From: Prolixibacteraceae bacterium | Lineage (GTDB): Bacteria > Bacteroidota > Bacteroidia > Bacteroidales > Prolixibacteraceae | Assembly (NCBI GenBank): GCA_003506435.1 | Contig: DOAQ01000008.1 | Location: 34,644-98,643 of the forward strand | Length of the DNA: 64,000 nt | Direction of reading: 5' to 3' | Part shown: positions 32,630 through 41,923 of the stretch, piece after piece | Layout of the letters: each line of letters begins with the position of its first letter | How positions within the stretch are numbered: position 1 is the first letter of the stretch | Program-made: the position numbers and the translations under genes | The notes under the pieces: generated by a model | The model's input: only the letters and a program-made list of their open reading frames with translations | Databases searched by the model: none | What the model was told of the DNA's origin: nothing

Positions 32630-34111
32630 ATGGAAAACCAGTTGCAGCTATACAATACCTTAAGCAGAAAGAAAGAAGTTTTTAAACCCATTGTTCCCGG
32701 TCGCGTGGGAATGTACGTTTGCGGGCCAACTGTTTACGGCAAGGCTCACCTTGGACATGCACGTCCGGCGATAACTTTCGATTTGCTGTTCCGGTATTTG
32801 CAACATTTAGGTTACAAAGTTCGTTACGTGCGCAATATTACCGACGTGGGCCATCTGGCAAACGATGCCGATGAAGGGGAAGACAAAATTGCAAAAAAGG
32901 CAAAACTTGACGAACTGGAACCAATGGAAGTGGTTCAAATTTACACCAACGACTACCATAAAAACATGACTTTGCTGAATGTGCTTCCGCCCAGCATTGA
33001 GCCGCGGGCCAGCGGGCATATTATTGAGCAGATTGAAACGGTGAAAAAAATACTGGCCAGTGGCTACGCATACGAAAGCAAGGGTTCGGTGTATTTTGAT
33101 GTAGAGAAGTTTGCCATGGAAAATCAGTACGGGCAACTCTCCGGGCGAAAAATTGAAGACCTTATCAGCAATACCCGCGAACTGGACGGACAGGATGAAA
33201 AACATTCGTCGCTCGATTTTGCTATCTGGAAGAAAGCGCAACCCGAACATATCATGCGCTGGCCTTCGCCCTGGAGCGACGGGTTTCCGGGCTGGCACCT
33301 CGAATGTACGGCCATGAGCGCCAGATATTTGGGCGAAACATTTGACATTCACGGAGGTGGCATGGATCTGATGTTTCCGCACCACGAAGCAGAAATAGCA
33401 CAGTCGAAAGCCGCAAACGGACACGACTCGGCAAACTACTGGGTGCATAACAACATGATTACTTTGAACGGACAAAAAATGGGCAAATCGCTGGGTAATG
33501 CCATTTCGCTCGACGAGTTCTTTGCCGGAACCCATCCGCTCCTCGACCAACCATACAGCCCGATGACCATCCGCTTTTTCATGTTACAGGCACATTACCG
33601 TAGCACGCTCGATTTCTCGAACGAGGCACTTCAGGCTGCCGAAAAAGGGCTGAAAAGATTGTTCGCAGCAGTAAAAACGCTATTCAGTATTGAAGCATCG
33701 GCACAATCAACGGTTACCGAACGGGTTGTCGAACTACATAAAAACTGTTTTGAGGCGATGGATGATGATTTGAACAGTCCCATTGCCATTGCCCATTTGT
33801 TCGATGGGGTGAAAATGATCAATTCGATAAAAGACGGAAAAGAGCAAATATCGAAAGCCGATCTGGATATTTTGAGGAAGCTGTATTACGTGTTTATTTT
33901 TGAAATCTTCGGTTTGTACATGGAAGAGAAAGCCGAAGCCGGAAATTCAGAAACATTAAGCAATGTTGTTGATTTGCTCCTCAACCTGAGAATGGAAGCA
34001 AAAGCCAATAAAGACTGGGCAACTTCGGACAAAATTCGGAATGAACTTACCAAACTGGGTTTCGAAATAAAAGACACCAAAGACGGTTTTAGCTGGGAAC
34101 TGAAGAAGTAA
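32630..34111 (+). CDS. cysS: Cysteinyl-tRNA synthetase
   Basis: 493 residues, class I synthetase. Zinc-ligand Cys in MYVCGPTVYGKAHLGHARP, which also contains the HIGH-type HLGH. Further zinc ligands are in WHLECTAMSARYLG and the HHEAE segment. The KMSKS loop reads KMGKSLGN. A helical DALR-type domain (from about 340) and a C-terminal tail binding the anticodon follow. Charges tRNA-Cys in the cytoplasm. Core gene; only 19 bases separate its stop from the sigma factor that opens the first SusCD locus, so read-through from cysS is possible. Confidence 0.96.
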   Translation: MENQLQLYNTLSRKKEVFKPIVPGRVGMYVCGPTVYGKAHLGHARPAITFDLLFRYLQHLGYKVRYVRNITDVGHLANDADEGEDKIAKKAKLDELEPMEVVQIYTNDYHKNMTLLNVLPPSIEPRASGHIIEQIETVKKILASGYAYESKGSVYFDVEKFAMENQYGQLSGRKIEDLISNTRELDGQDEKHSSLDFAIWKKAQPEHIMRWPSPWSDGFPGWHLECTAMSARYLGETFDIHGGGMDLMFPHHEAEIAQSKAANGHDSANYWVHNNMITLNGQKMGKSLGNAISLDEFFAGTHPLLDQPYSPMTIRFFMLQAHYRSTLDFSNEALQAAEKGLKRLFAAVKTLFSIEASAQSTVTERVVELHKNCFEAMDDDLNSPIAIAHLFDGVKMINSIKDGKEQISKADLDILRKLYYVFIFEIFGLYMEEKAEAGNSETLSNVVDLLLNLRMEAKANKDWATSDKIRNELTKLGFEIKDTKDGFSWELKK

Positions 34112-34130
34112 TTTTTACTACCTTGCAGTC

Positions 34131-34718
34131 ATGCCAAAGCAACCTGAGATAGAACGAAATGACAACGCGCTTTTCAAGGATTTTCAAAGAGGCAGGAACG
34201 ACCTTTTCGACTATTTTTTTGACAAATATTACCAGGGACTGTGTGTATATGCTTACAAAATAGTTCTATCAAGAAGTTCATCGGAAGACATTGTACAGGA
34301 CTTTTTTATCAAACTATGGGAAGACCGGAAGTCCCTCAACATCGAATCCAGTGTAAAATCGTATTTCCTGCGTTCAATCCACAACCGTTGCCTTGATTTT
34401 CTGGCTCACCGGAATATCACAGAGGCCCATCGCGCATATCGACTGAACCACTTATCACAGGAAGACATCCAGGAATATCCATTGCTCGATTTTGAACTGG
34501 AACAGCGGTTGCAGAAAGCAATCGAAGCGTTACCCGACGGTATCCGCGAAACATTTATAATGAATCGGGTTGAAGGGTTGAGTTATCAGGAAATAGCCGA
34601 TAAAGAGAATGTTTCAGTAAAAGCCATTGAGTACAGGATCAGTAAAGCGCTTTCGCTGCTTCGGAACCATCTTCGGGAATACTTACCCCTTGCACTTCTC
34701 CTGCACATATTTCGTTAA
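34131..34718 (+). CDS. ECF sigma factor of SusCD locus 1
   Basis: 195 residues. Region 2: DNDALFKDFQRGRNDLFDYF start, then SSEDIVQDFFIKLWEDRKSL near 60-80. Region 4: ALPDGIRETFIMNRVEGLSY followed by helix-turn-helix QEIADKENVSVKAIEYRISK near 150-180. Bacteroidota-type RpoE/FecI sigma factor that should drive the downstream susCD operon once released by the FecR at 34999. It starts 19 bases after cysS. A TACCTTGC string overlapping its first codon region may be a weak promoter giving an almost leaderless mRNA. Confidence 0.92.
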   Translation: MPKQPEIERNDNALFKDFQRGRNDLFDYFFDKYYQGLCVYAYKIVLSRSSSEDIVQDFFIKLWEDRKSLNIESSVKSYFLRSIHNRCLDFLAHRNITEAHRAYRLNHLSQEDIQEYPLLDFELEQRLQKAIEALPDGIRETFIMNRVEGLSYQEIADKENVSVKAIEYRISKALSLLRNHLREYLPLALLLHIFR

Positions 34719-34739
34719 AAATTTTCACTTTTCTTTTTA

Positions 34740-34748
34740 GGGGGGTAC
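34740..34748 (+). promoter_or_regulatory. GGGGGTAC motif upstream of the fecR of locus 1
   Basis: GGGGGGTAC preceded by CTTTTTA. The same T-rich plus GGGGGTAC string occurs at 45883-45890, in the equivalent sigma-fecR gap of locus 2. Candidate ECF promoter core or anti-sigma leader signal; absent from locus 3. Confidence 0.35.
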
Positions 34749-34843
34749 TCTGCTTACCCGTCATTATTATGAAACGGATCACAAAAATCTGTTTCAGAAA
34801 AAAACACAGCCAATCAAGTTATTCTAAATAAGACTTTCAAGTT

Positions 34844-35002
34844 ATGAAACGAACATGCTTGCAAAAAGCACAACTTGTCCCGACATCTCGGGAAACACAA
34901 AATGAACAAACTGCATGTGAGTTCCATCCGGTGGAATATCTTGATAAGATAGCTAAACTTGAACCAAAAGAAATTCAGAAATTTAAAAATTTGTTCGGAT
35001 GA
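34844..35002 (+). CDS. Small ORF coupled to fecR, 52 aa
   Basis: ATG at 34844; 52 residues (MKRTCLQKAQLVPT start, KLEPKEIQKFKNLFG end). Its TGA overlaps the fecR ATG (ATGA at 34999-35002), the usual sign of translational coupling. The C-terminal half is a plausible charged helix. The DNA of the first half contains a small TCCCGA/TCGGGA hairpin, so part of it could be non-coding in origin. No recognised family. Confidence 0.4.
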   Translation: MKRTCLQKAQLVPTSRETQNEQTACEFHPVEYLDKIAKLEPKEIQKFKNLFG

Positions 35003-36027
35003 AAGAAACCCATCAGATACCGGATTTTGTTTTTTCCTGCCTCCGGAAAACGGCAACAGAGCAGGAAACATTTCTGCTGAACGAATGGCTTATAGAAGCT
35101 GACAATGCTGACCTGTATCGTCAATTGCAAAAGATCGATCAAATAAGTTCCGATTTGCATCTCTACCGTTCGTTTGATCTTGCTTCCGGTCGCCGGGAAG
35201 TACGAAAAGGCATCCGTTCAGCGAAGCAGGCAAGCCTGTTTCTCCGGATGCAACGGGTCGCCGCTATTTTATTCCTGCCTTTGATTTTGACAAGTTTATT
35301 TGTTGTCTATCAGAATAAAATGTTGAAAGACGACCTTCGCGTATCAGCAGTTCTCCAGCAGATTGACGCGCAACCAGGTACCAAAACCCATTTTTTTCTT
35401 CCCGACAGCACCGAGGTTTGGTTAAACTCGGCAAGTACCATCAAGTTTCCGTCTGTTTTTAGCGGAACAATCCGACTGGTCGAATTGGACGGGGAAGCAT
35501 ACTTTAAAGTATACAAGAATAAAAGGAAACCGTTTGTCGTGAAAAACGGAAGTTTTGAAGTAGAAGCGCTTGGTACTGCATTCAATCTTTGTGCATATTC
35601 CGAAGACAATAAATTCACGGCAACCCTTGAAGAAGGGAAGATCAAGGTAAATGAAAGGACGGTGAACAAGTCGTTGGTAATTAGTCCCGGGGAACAGGTA
35701 CGTTTTTCAATTCAGGAAAAACAACTCAACAAATCGGACGTGGATGTTCAGGACATTATTGCCTGGAAAGATGGTCGTTTGGTTTTTGACCAGACGCCGT
35801 TCTCTGATGTGGTGCTGGCGCTGGGTCGTTGGTTTAATGCCGACATCCAACTGACGGACCAATCAATTGCCAATTACAGGTACACAGGAACGTTTACTGA
35901 CGAAAGCCTGTCCCAGGTCATGGAGCTGCTCAAACTTACTGCGCCCATTGACTACTCTGCGGATAAACGGTCGATTACCGAAGGCAATAACTTCACCAAA
36001 GAACGAATACAAATACGTAAAAACTAA
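34999..36027 (+). CDS. FecR-family anti-sigma factor of locus 1
   Basis: 342 residues. Cytoplasmic N-terminal 80 residues bind the sigma factor by family analogy. One membrane helix at about 86-105 (MQRVAAILFLPLILTSLFVV). The periplasmic FecR domain begins near 120 (GTKTHFFLPDSTEVWLNSAS; VELDGEAYFKV; FEVEALGTAFNLCAYS). A C-terminal DUF4974-type domain (about 260-325, FDQTPFSDVVLALGRWF) contacts the STN domain of the partner SusC in known systems. Lies between its sigma gene and susC, the standard order. Confidence 0.92.
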   Translation: MKETHQIPDFVFSCLRKTATEQETFLLNEWLIEADNADLYRQLQKIDQISSDLHLYRSFDLASGRREVRKGIRSAKQASLFLRMQRVAAILFLPLILTSLFVVYQNKMLKDDLRVSAVLQQIDAQPGTKTHFFLPDSTEVWLNSASTIKFPSVFSGTIRLVELDGEAYFKVYKNKRKPFVVKNGSFEVEALGTAFNLCAYSEDNKFTATLEEGKIKVNERTVNKSLVISPGEQVRFSIQEKQLNKSDVDVQDIIAWKDGRLVFDQTPFSDVVLALGRWFNADIQLTDQSIANYRYTGTFTDESLSQVMELLKLTAPIDYSADKRSITEGNNFTKERIQIRKN

Positions 36028-36077
36028 ATCCATTAACAAACCGCCTATGAAGAACTAAACCTGATACAAACAAAAAA

Positions 36078-36122
36078 GGGCAGTCCGCCAACTGCCCTCC
36101 GGATCAACCGTTTGCAACGGTT
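36078..36122 (+). promoter_or_regulatory. Two consecutive hairpins in the fecR-susC gap of locus 1
   Basis: GGGCAGT (36078-36084) pairs with ACTGCCC (36091-36097), and AACCGTT (36106-36112) pairs with AACGGTT (36116-36122). Both stems are perfect with loops of 6 and 3 bases. They lie 40-84 bases before susC. No T-run directly follows, so partial termination, RNA processing or protection is possible. Confidence 0.6.
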
Positions 36123-36161
36123 AATTTTCACTTAGTTATAAATAAAAAAGTATTCAAACTT

Positions 36162-39100
36162 ATGAAAAAAAAACGTAATCCTTCCAAGGGGAAAGAGAAA
36201 CATTATCCTTGGTTTAAAATTTTAATTGCAATGAAATTAACACTTGCCCTAAGTTTGTTCCTGGTGGTTCAATCCTTTGCCATCCAGTCATACTCGCAGG
36301 AAACGACGCTGAACCTGAACCTGAAGAACGTTTCGGTAAAAGACGTATTGAGGGAGATTGAAGATCGTTCGGAGTTTTATTTCCTTTACAACGACGATCT
36401 GGTCGACGTTTCGCGCAGAGTGGATATTAATGTACGTGAAACAAAAATACAGGACATCCTGAAGCAATTGTTTTCCGGCGATGAAGTCGCATATATTATT
36501 AAAGATCGCCAGATTGTTTTGTCACCGCTTGGCGCTGAAACAAACAACCCTTTGGGTGCAGTTCAGGCAGCCAGGGCAGTTAGCGGGAAAATAACCGATT
36601 CAACAGGACAACCACTTCCGGGTGTATCGGTTGTAGTAAAAGGAACAACACAGGGAATTATTACTGATTTCGATGGAAAGTACTCTCTGAGCAATGTCCC
36701 GGCGGATGCAACGCTTGTTTTTTCGTTTGTGGGGATGAAAATGCAAGAAGTTTCGGTTACCGGAAAAACAATCATAAATGTGAAGATGGAAGAAGAAACT
36801 GTTGGCATTGAAGAAGTGGTTGCCATCGGCTATGGTACAATGAAAAAAAGTGACTTAACCGGTTCTCTTGGAAATATTACCTCAAAAGAAATTGAAGACC
36901 TTCCTAATGCCAACCTTCTTGGTGCTATTCAGGGAAGAATCTCCGGATTGACCATCAACAATACAAATTTCGCTCCGGGAGCTGATCCTGAATTTATTAT
37001 TCGCGGCTATAATTCGTTATCATCAAGCAATGAACCGTTAATCATCCTTGACGGAATACCCTTTGAAGGGAGCTTTTCCGAAATAAATCCAAGCGACATC
37101 CAGTCGTTTAATGTATTGAAAGATGCTTCTTCAACAGCTATATATGGTTCAAGGGGATCAAACGGCGTTATCCTGATAACAACAAAATCAGGGAAAAACG
37201 GGAAACCTCTTATTCAATATCAGGGCTCAGTGGGAGTAAATAGTATGGCCAAAAAGATTGATGTACTTGACAGGGAAGGTTATATTAAATTGAGACAGGA
37301 TATTGCAAAGATTAATGGGGCTACAGACCTCACTCCTTCCAAACTCGTCAATACAGCTGAACTTGAAGCGCTGAATAACGGAACTTCGGTCGATTGGCAG
37401 GATTTAATTACCAGAGATGCCATTCAACAGGATCATCAGTTGAGTATTTCGGGAGCTAACGAAAATGTAAATTATTATATTTCAATTGGACACCTTAATC
37501 AGGACGGGATATTGAAAGCAAGTACATATAAACGAAACACTATCCGAATCAATGGTAGTTATAAGATTACTGACTGGTTGGAATGCGGTATAAATTCTCA
37601 GCTATCTTTTGAGGATTTTGGAAAATCAGAATTACCTTATGTCGATGCTGCATTAACAATGTCCCCTTTGGCCGATGTATATAATGATGATGGAAGTTAT
37701 GCGATGTACCCGATTTATCCTGATGTTTTTTTCGCCAATCCAATGGATGGACTGAATGCGGAAAGGGAAAAATTCAGGAGAAGATCAATGGTAAATCTGT
37801 ATACGTTGATTAATGTACCTTTTGTTAAGGGATTAAGTTACAGGCTTAATTATGGAAATACTTTTGAGCACCAGGAATATAGTGTTTATTGGCCATCTAC
37901 ATCTTTTACCGGAATGCCTTTAAACGGAAGCGCTGATAGGAACAACCAAAAATTAAAGGATTGGACCCTGGAAAATATTCTGAAATACAACAGGGAATTC
38001 GGGAAACACCGTATTGACATAACAGGATTATACAGCCGTCAGCAAAATATTATTGATTATACCAATGTACATGGAGAGTCGTTTATTAACGACAATTTAT
38101 CGTTTTACGGCATCGGGAATGGCAATGTGCTGACAACAGGTACATCCTATACCGAATGGTGTATGGAATCATTGATGGGAAGAATCAATTACACTTACAA
38201 CAACAGGTATTTCCTGACCCTGACAGTTCGTACTGATGGTTTTTCAGGTTTCGGGGAAAATAACAAATACGGAACATTCCCTTCTGCTGCTCTTGCCTGG
38301 ACCATCTCCGAAGAAGATTTTTTAAAAGATTTTAAACCCCTTGATTTCCTGAAAATACGGTTTTCATACGGCTTAAGCGGGAACCAGGCAATACCACCGT
38401 ACAGGACATTATCCCGGATAGGAAGTGGCACTGATTATTATTTTAACAACAATACAGCCATTGGATTTTATCCAAGTTCAATTGGAAATGCTTCTTTGTC
38501 ATGGGAAAGTACCAAGTCAATCAATGTTGGTGTTGATTTTTCATTTTTCAAAGGCAGAATTGGTGGAACTGTCGATTATTATAACAGCAAAGCTGAAGAC
38601 CTTTTATTGGAGCGTCAGTTACCGACGGCTACAGGTTTTAATTCAATGTGGGACAATGTTGCGAGTACTAAAAATCAGGGAGTAGAAATTAGCTTAAACT
38701 CAGTAATAATCAATCAATCTGATTTTAAATGGAATGCAAACGTCAATTTCTCCCTTAACCGGAATAAAATTGTTCAGCTTTTTGAAGACAATCAGGATGA
38801 TAGAGCGAACAGATGGTTTATTGGCTATCCGGTAAAGACAAACTTTGACTATGTGATCGATGGAGTGTGGCAAACGACCGACAATATTGCAAGTTCGCAT
38901 ATGCCGGACGCCAAGCCAGGGGACATAAAGTTTAAAGATGTCAAAAAAGATGGTATCTTAAATGATGACGACCGGGCTATTCAGGGAACTGAATTGCCGG
39001 ATTTTTCGATAGGTATCAATAATGTTTTAACATATAAAGATTTCTCATTGTCATTCTTTATTTATACTGTACAGGGTGGAAAAAAAGGTAACGAACTTCT

Positions 39101-39449
39101 GGATTTTAATGAATGGCTGTCTTACCGTAGAAGTTTTATAGATTTACCATACTGGAGTCTGGATAATCCAAGCACCAAATATGCTTCGCCCATCTATTCA
39201 AATCCTTATTCAGTTGACTTTTATGAAGACCTTAGCTTTATCAGGCTTAAAAATGTTACCCTTTCTTATAATTTTAAAAAGACACTTATTGAGAAACTCA
39301 ATCTTAGTTCGCTAAAAGTTTATATTTCAGGAGATAATATCCTGACAATAAGTGACTGGAGTGGCTATGACCCTGAAAATGCTACAGGTTGGTTTGAGGG
39401 ATACCCTTCATCACGGTCTGTTTTATTTGGAATTAATGTAGGCTTTTGA
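36162..39449 (+). CDS. SusC/RagA TonB-dependent transporter of locus 1, with STN domain
   Basis: 1095 residues. Signal sequence after a long basic N-terminus (MKLTLALSLFLVVQSFAIQS, about 25-45). STN signalling domain at about 50-115 (LNLNLKNVSVKDVLREIEDR). CarboxypepD-regulatory-like domain at about 138-215 (GKITDSTGQPLPGVSVVVKG). TonB box region near 222 (IEEVVAIGYGTMKKSDLTG), plug to about 350, then a 22-strand barrel ending VLFGINVGF. Imports the substrate caught by SusD with TonB energy. The STN domain should signal substrate arrival to FecR. The first ~220 residues closely match the other two SusCs here, while the barrel diverges. Confidence 0.95.
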   Translation: MKKKRNPSKGKEKHYPWFKILIAMKLTLALSLFLVVQSFAIQSYSQETTLNLNLKNVSVKDVLREIEDRSEFYFLYNDDLVDVSRRVDINVRETKIQDILKQLFSGDEVAYIIKDRQIVLSPLGAETNNPLGAVQAARAVSGKITDSTGQPLPGVSVVVKGTTQGIITDFDGKYSLSNVPADATLVFSFVGMKMQEVSVTGKTIINVKMEEETVGIEEVVAIGYGTMKKSDLTGSLGNITSKEIEDLPNANLLGAIQGRISGLTINNTNFAPGADPEFIIRGYNSLSSSNEPLIILDGIPFEGSFSEINPSDIQSFNVLKDASSTAIYGSRGSNGVILITTKSGKNGKPLIQYQGSVGVNSMAKKIDVLDREGYIKLRQDIAKINGATDLTPSKLVNTAELEALNNGTSVDWQDLITRDAIQQDHQLSISGANENVNYYISIGHLNQDGILKASTYKRNTIRINGSYKITDWLECGINSQLSFEDFGKSELPYVDAALTMSPLADVYNDDGSYAMYPIYPDVFFANPMDGLNAEREKFRRRSMVNLYTLINVPFVKGLSYRLNYGNTFEHQEYSVYWPSTSFTGMPLNGSADRNNQKLKDWTLENILKYNREFGKHRIDITGLYSRQQNIIDYTNVHGESFINDNLSFYGIGNGNVLTTGTSYTEWCMESLMGRINYTYNNRYFLTLTVRTDGFSGFGENNKYGTFPSAALAWTISEEDFLKDFKPLDFLKIRFSYGLSGNQAIPPYRTLSRIGSGTDYYFNNNTAIGFYPSSIGNASLSWESTKSINVGVDFSFFKGRIGGTVDYYNSKAEDLLLERQLPTATGFNSMWDNVASTKNQGVEISLNSVIINQSDFKWNANVNFSLNRNKIVQLFEDNQDDRANRWFIGYPVKTNFDYVIDGVWQTTDNIASSHMPDAKPGDIKFKDVKKDGILNDDDRAIQGTELPDFSIGINNVLTYKDFSLSFFIYTVQGGKKGNELLDFNEWLSYRRSFIDLPYWSLDNPSTKYASPIYSNPYSVDFYEDLSFIRLKNVTLSYNFKKTLIEKLNLSSLKVYISGDNILTISDWSGYDPENATGWFEGYPSSRSVLFGINVGF

Positions 39450-39470
39450 TAACGTTTAAAGAAAAATACT

Positions 39471-41063
39471 ATGAAAAAAATAATATTCTTATCTATCATT
39501 CCTATGCTGCTTTTATTATCCTGTGATGAAAGTTTCCTGCAGGAAAAATCCAAAAGCTTTTTATCATCCGAAAATCTGTACATCAATACAGAAGGATTCG
39601 AAGCAGCATTAGCATCATTGTATTACAATCTGAGGGAGGATCGTAACGGAGAGGATGCCTTCCCTGCTTTTTTTACCGGCACTGATGTTGCCTACTCGGT
39701 TTTTTCGCATAATAGTGTAGTACCATTTCAAAATTATGGCGATGCCATTACTCCCGATATTTATCCTGTGAAATTTTGGTGGGACAGATCGTACAAAACG
39801 ATAAGCTGGGCCAATAAAATCATCGAAGAAGCAGAAAATCCGGATGTGGAGTGGACAAGCGCAGATGATAAAAAACGAATCATTGGCGAAGCAAAATTTT
39901 TCAGAGCATATTACCACAATTTGTTGACCACCCTTTATGGTGATGTACCGATTGCTGATAAGTTTTATTCAGAACCCAAGCTGGACTTTGTAAGGTCTCC
40001 CCAAAAAACCATTCTGGAATTTGTCCGTGATGATTTGAAATATACTGCTGAAAATCTGCCTGCAGATGAACCCGAAATTGGAAAATTAACAAAATGGGCT
40101 GCATTGCATTTACTGTCCGAAGTTTATTTACATCTGGGTGAATATGCCAACGCTGAAACTGCTGCATTACAAATAATCAACAGTGGAAAGTTTCAATTAA
40201 TGACTCAACGGTTTGGGGTCAATGCAGCTAAAGAAGGAGATGTTTTTTCTGATTTGTTTCTCGAAGGAAACCAAAATCGTACCAATGGCAACCTGGAATC
40301 AATTTTTGTCATTCAACAGGAATATGGGGTAACAGGAGGTAAAACTGTCGGTACTTACGGAGGAGATTGGTCAAGGCGTGTATTTGTAGGCTACTATCAA
40401 TCTGTTAAAGGATTGCTTATTACGGATTCTTTAGGAGGAAGAGGTGTTGGCAGGACACGTCCGTTGACTAGTTGGGTAAAGTCCTATGAGGCAAACGATA
40501 TAAGAGCCTCAAAATTTAATCTAAGAAAGCATTATTTCTACAATGATTCCAAAAATGTCCCTGTCGGTCATCGTCTGGGTGACATGGTTCCCTATACAAC
40601 AGCATTAGATTCACAACGGAATATTTATCCCAGTACCCGGAAATGGGATTTTGGCGCTCAGAGCAGAGGTGGCGATGCATTATATCTGGGATCGGATAAA
40701 GACAGGATGAAATACCGATTAGCTGAAACCTACCTCTTTTTGGCAGAAGCTCAATATCTTCAATCCAAGAAAAGTGAGGCTGCAACAACACTAAATATTA
40801 TAAGGGCGCGATCGGGTGCTAGCCAAATTAGTGCCGCTAAAGTCGATATGGACTTTATCCTTGATGAGAGGTCAAGAGAATTATTTTCTGAAGAAGACCG
40901 ATTACTAACCTTACATCGGACAGGCAAGTTTTTGGAACGTACCAGGAAATTGAACTGGCAGGTTGCCGATAAAATTCGCGACAAACACGCACTTTGGCCA
41001 ATCCCTCAAACAGCGATTGACTCTAACTTAGGTGCTGAATTGGGTCAAAACGAAGGGTATTAG
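39471..41063 (+). CDS. SusD/RagB substrate-binding lipoprotein of locus 1
   Basis: 530 residues. Lipoprotein signal MKKIIFLSIIPMLLLLSCDE with lipid-anchor Cys18. Helical TPR-type SusD scaffold: AKFFRAYYHNLLTTLYGDVP near 140-160, AETYLFLAEAQYLQSK and the NIIRARSG...DFILDERSRELFSEEDR block near 440-480. The C-terminus LWPIPQTAIDSN is typical. Surface glycan-binding lid of the SusC at 36162, 21 bases upstream. Confidence 0.95.
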   Translation: MKKIIFLSIIPMLLLLSCDESFLQEKSKSFLSSENLYINTEGFEAALASLYYNLREDRNGEDAFPAFFTGTDVAYSVFSHNSVVPFQNYGDAITPDIYPVKFWWDRSYKTISWANKIIEEAENPDVEWTSADDKKRIIGEAKFFRAYYHNLLTTLYGDVPIADKFYSEPKLDFVRSPQKTILEFVRDDLKYTAENLPADEPEIGKLTKWAALHLLSEVYLHLGEYANAETAALQIINSGKFQLMTQRFGVNAAKEGDVFSDLFLEGNQNRTNGNLESIFVIQQEYGVTGGKTVGTYGGDWSRRVFVGYYQSVKGLLITDSLGGRGVGRTRPLTSWVKSYEANDIRASKFNLRKHYFYNDSKNVPVGHRLGDMVPYTTALDSQRNIYPSTRKWDFGAQSRGGDALYLGSDKDRMKYRLAETYLFLAEAQYLQSKKSEAATTLNIIRARSGASQISAAKVDMDFILDERSRELFSEEDRLLTLHRTGKFLERTRKLNWQVADKIRDKHALWPIPQTAIDSNLGAELGQNEGY

Positions 41064-41075
41064 TAAAATATTAAC

Positions 41076-41118
41076 GCATGCAGGAAAACCATATTCTTGA
41101 GAAAGTTTTCCTGCATGC
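41076..41118 (+). promoter_or_regulatory. Strong hairpin after susD of locus 1
   Basis: GCATGCAGGAAAAC (41076-41089) and GTTTTCCTGCATGC (41105-41118) form a perfect 14-bp stem with a 15-base loop, starting 12 bases after the susD stop. No T-run follows. It would separate highly expressed susCD from the enzyme genes or shield the susCD mRNA 3' end. Confidence 0.65.
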
Positions 41119-41175
41119 ATTAGTCTTTGATTTAAAAAACAATAATCATTAACCCGATAAGACCTATTTACATAC

Positions 41176-41910
41176 ATGGCAAAGGTTTATTGTATTTTTT
41201 GTTTTTTGTTTGCCTTTGGTTTTGTCCACATCGGTTTGCAGGGACAGCCTCATCCGGACGCCTATTACCTAATACCACAAGTCAGGACTTCAATCGTTAT
41301 TGACGGTAAATTAAATGATCAGGTGTGGCAACAGGCATCAGAAATTATATTAAAAGATAATGATACAGGTAGCTTCATTCAGGATACATCTGTCGTAACA
41401 CGGGTGAAGTCATGTTATGACAAACTGAATTTGTACATCGCATTTACTTGTAACGACCTGGATATATGGAATACTTTCACTAAAAGAGATGCGTATTTAT
41501 GGAAGGAAGAAGCTGTTGAAGTATTCATTGATACCGACGATAACCCTGCCACTTATATTGAAATTGAGATATCTCCCAACAATGTGGTTTTCGATAGTTT
41601 TATTACTGATCCCGAAGATATTGATTTTATTGAAACAGCAAAATTCGATCTGGTACACATCAAAACAGCCGTAATTGTGGACGGAACATGTAATAATCGT
41701 GAAGACACAGATTGGAGATGGACCGTCGAGATGGCTATTCCTTTTAAAGATATGATTGGCAATTATAATGAAGACTTGCCGGGGAGAAAATGGAAAATAA
41801 ATTATTACCGCATTAACAGTGACAAAAATGCCTCAGGAGATTATGCGTGGTTGCCAACACATGGACGTTTTCATATCCCCTCAAAATTCGGAATTCTTGT
41901 GTTCGAATAA
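41176..41910 (+). CDS. Exported CBM9-like carbohydrate-binding protein
   Basis: 244 residues with signal peptide MAKVYCIFCFLFAFGFVHI (cleavage near 25). The rest resembles the CBM9-like DOMON-related beta-sandwich fold: SIVIDGKLNDQVWQQAS at the start, SCYDKLNLYIAFTCND in the middle, EEAVEVFIDTDDNPATYIEI and the C-terminal WRWTVEMAIPFKDM with PGRKWKINYYRINS. This family often accompanies secreted glycan-degrading enzymes. No catalytic residues expected. First of three enzyme/accessory genes following susCD of locus 1. Confidence 0.85.
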   Translation: MAKVYCIFCFLFAFGFVHIGLQGQPHPDAYYLIPQVRTSIVIDGKLNDQVWQQASEIILKDNDTGSFIQDTSVVTRVKSCYDKLNLYIAFTCNDLDIWNTFTKRDAYLWKEEAVEVFIDTDDNPATYIEIEISPNNVVFDSFITDPEDIDFIETAKFDLVHIKTAVIVDGTCNNREDTDWRWTVEMAIPFKDMIGNYNEDLPGRKWKINYYRINSDKNASGDYAWLPTHGRFHIPSKFGILVFE

Positions 41911-41923
41911 AAAATAAAAAATC

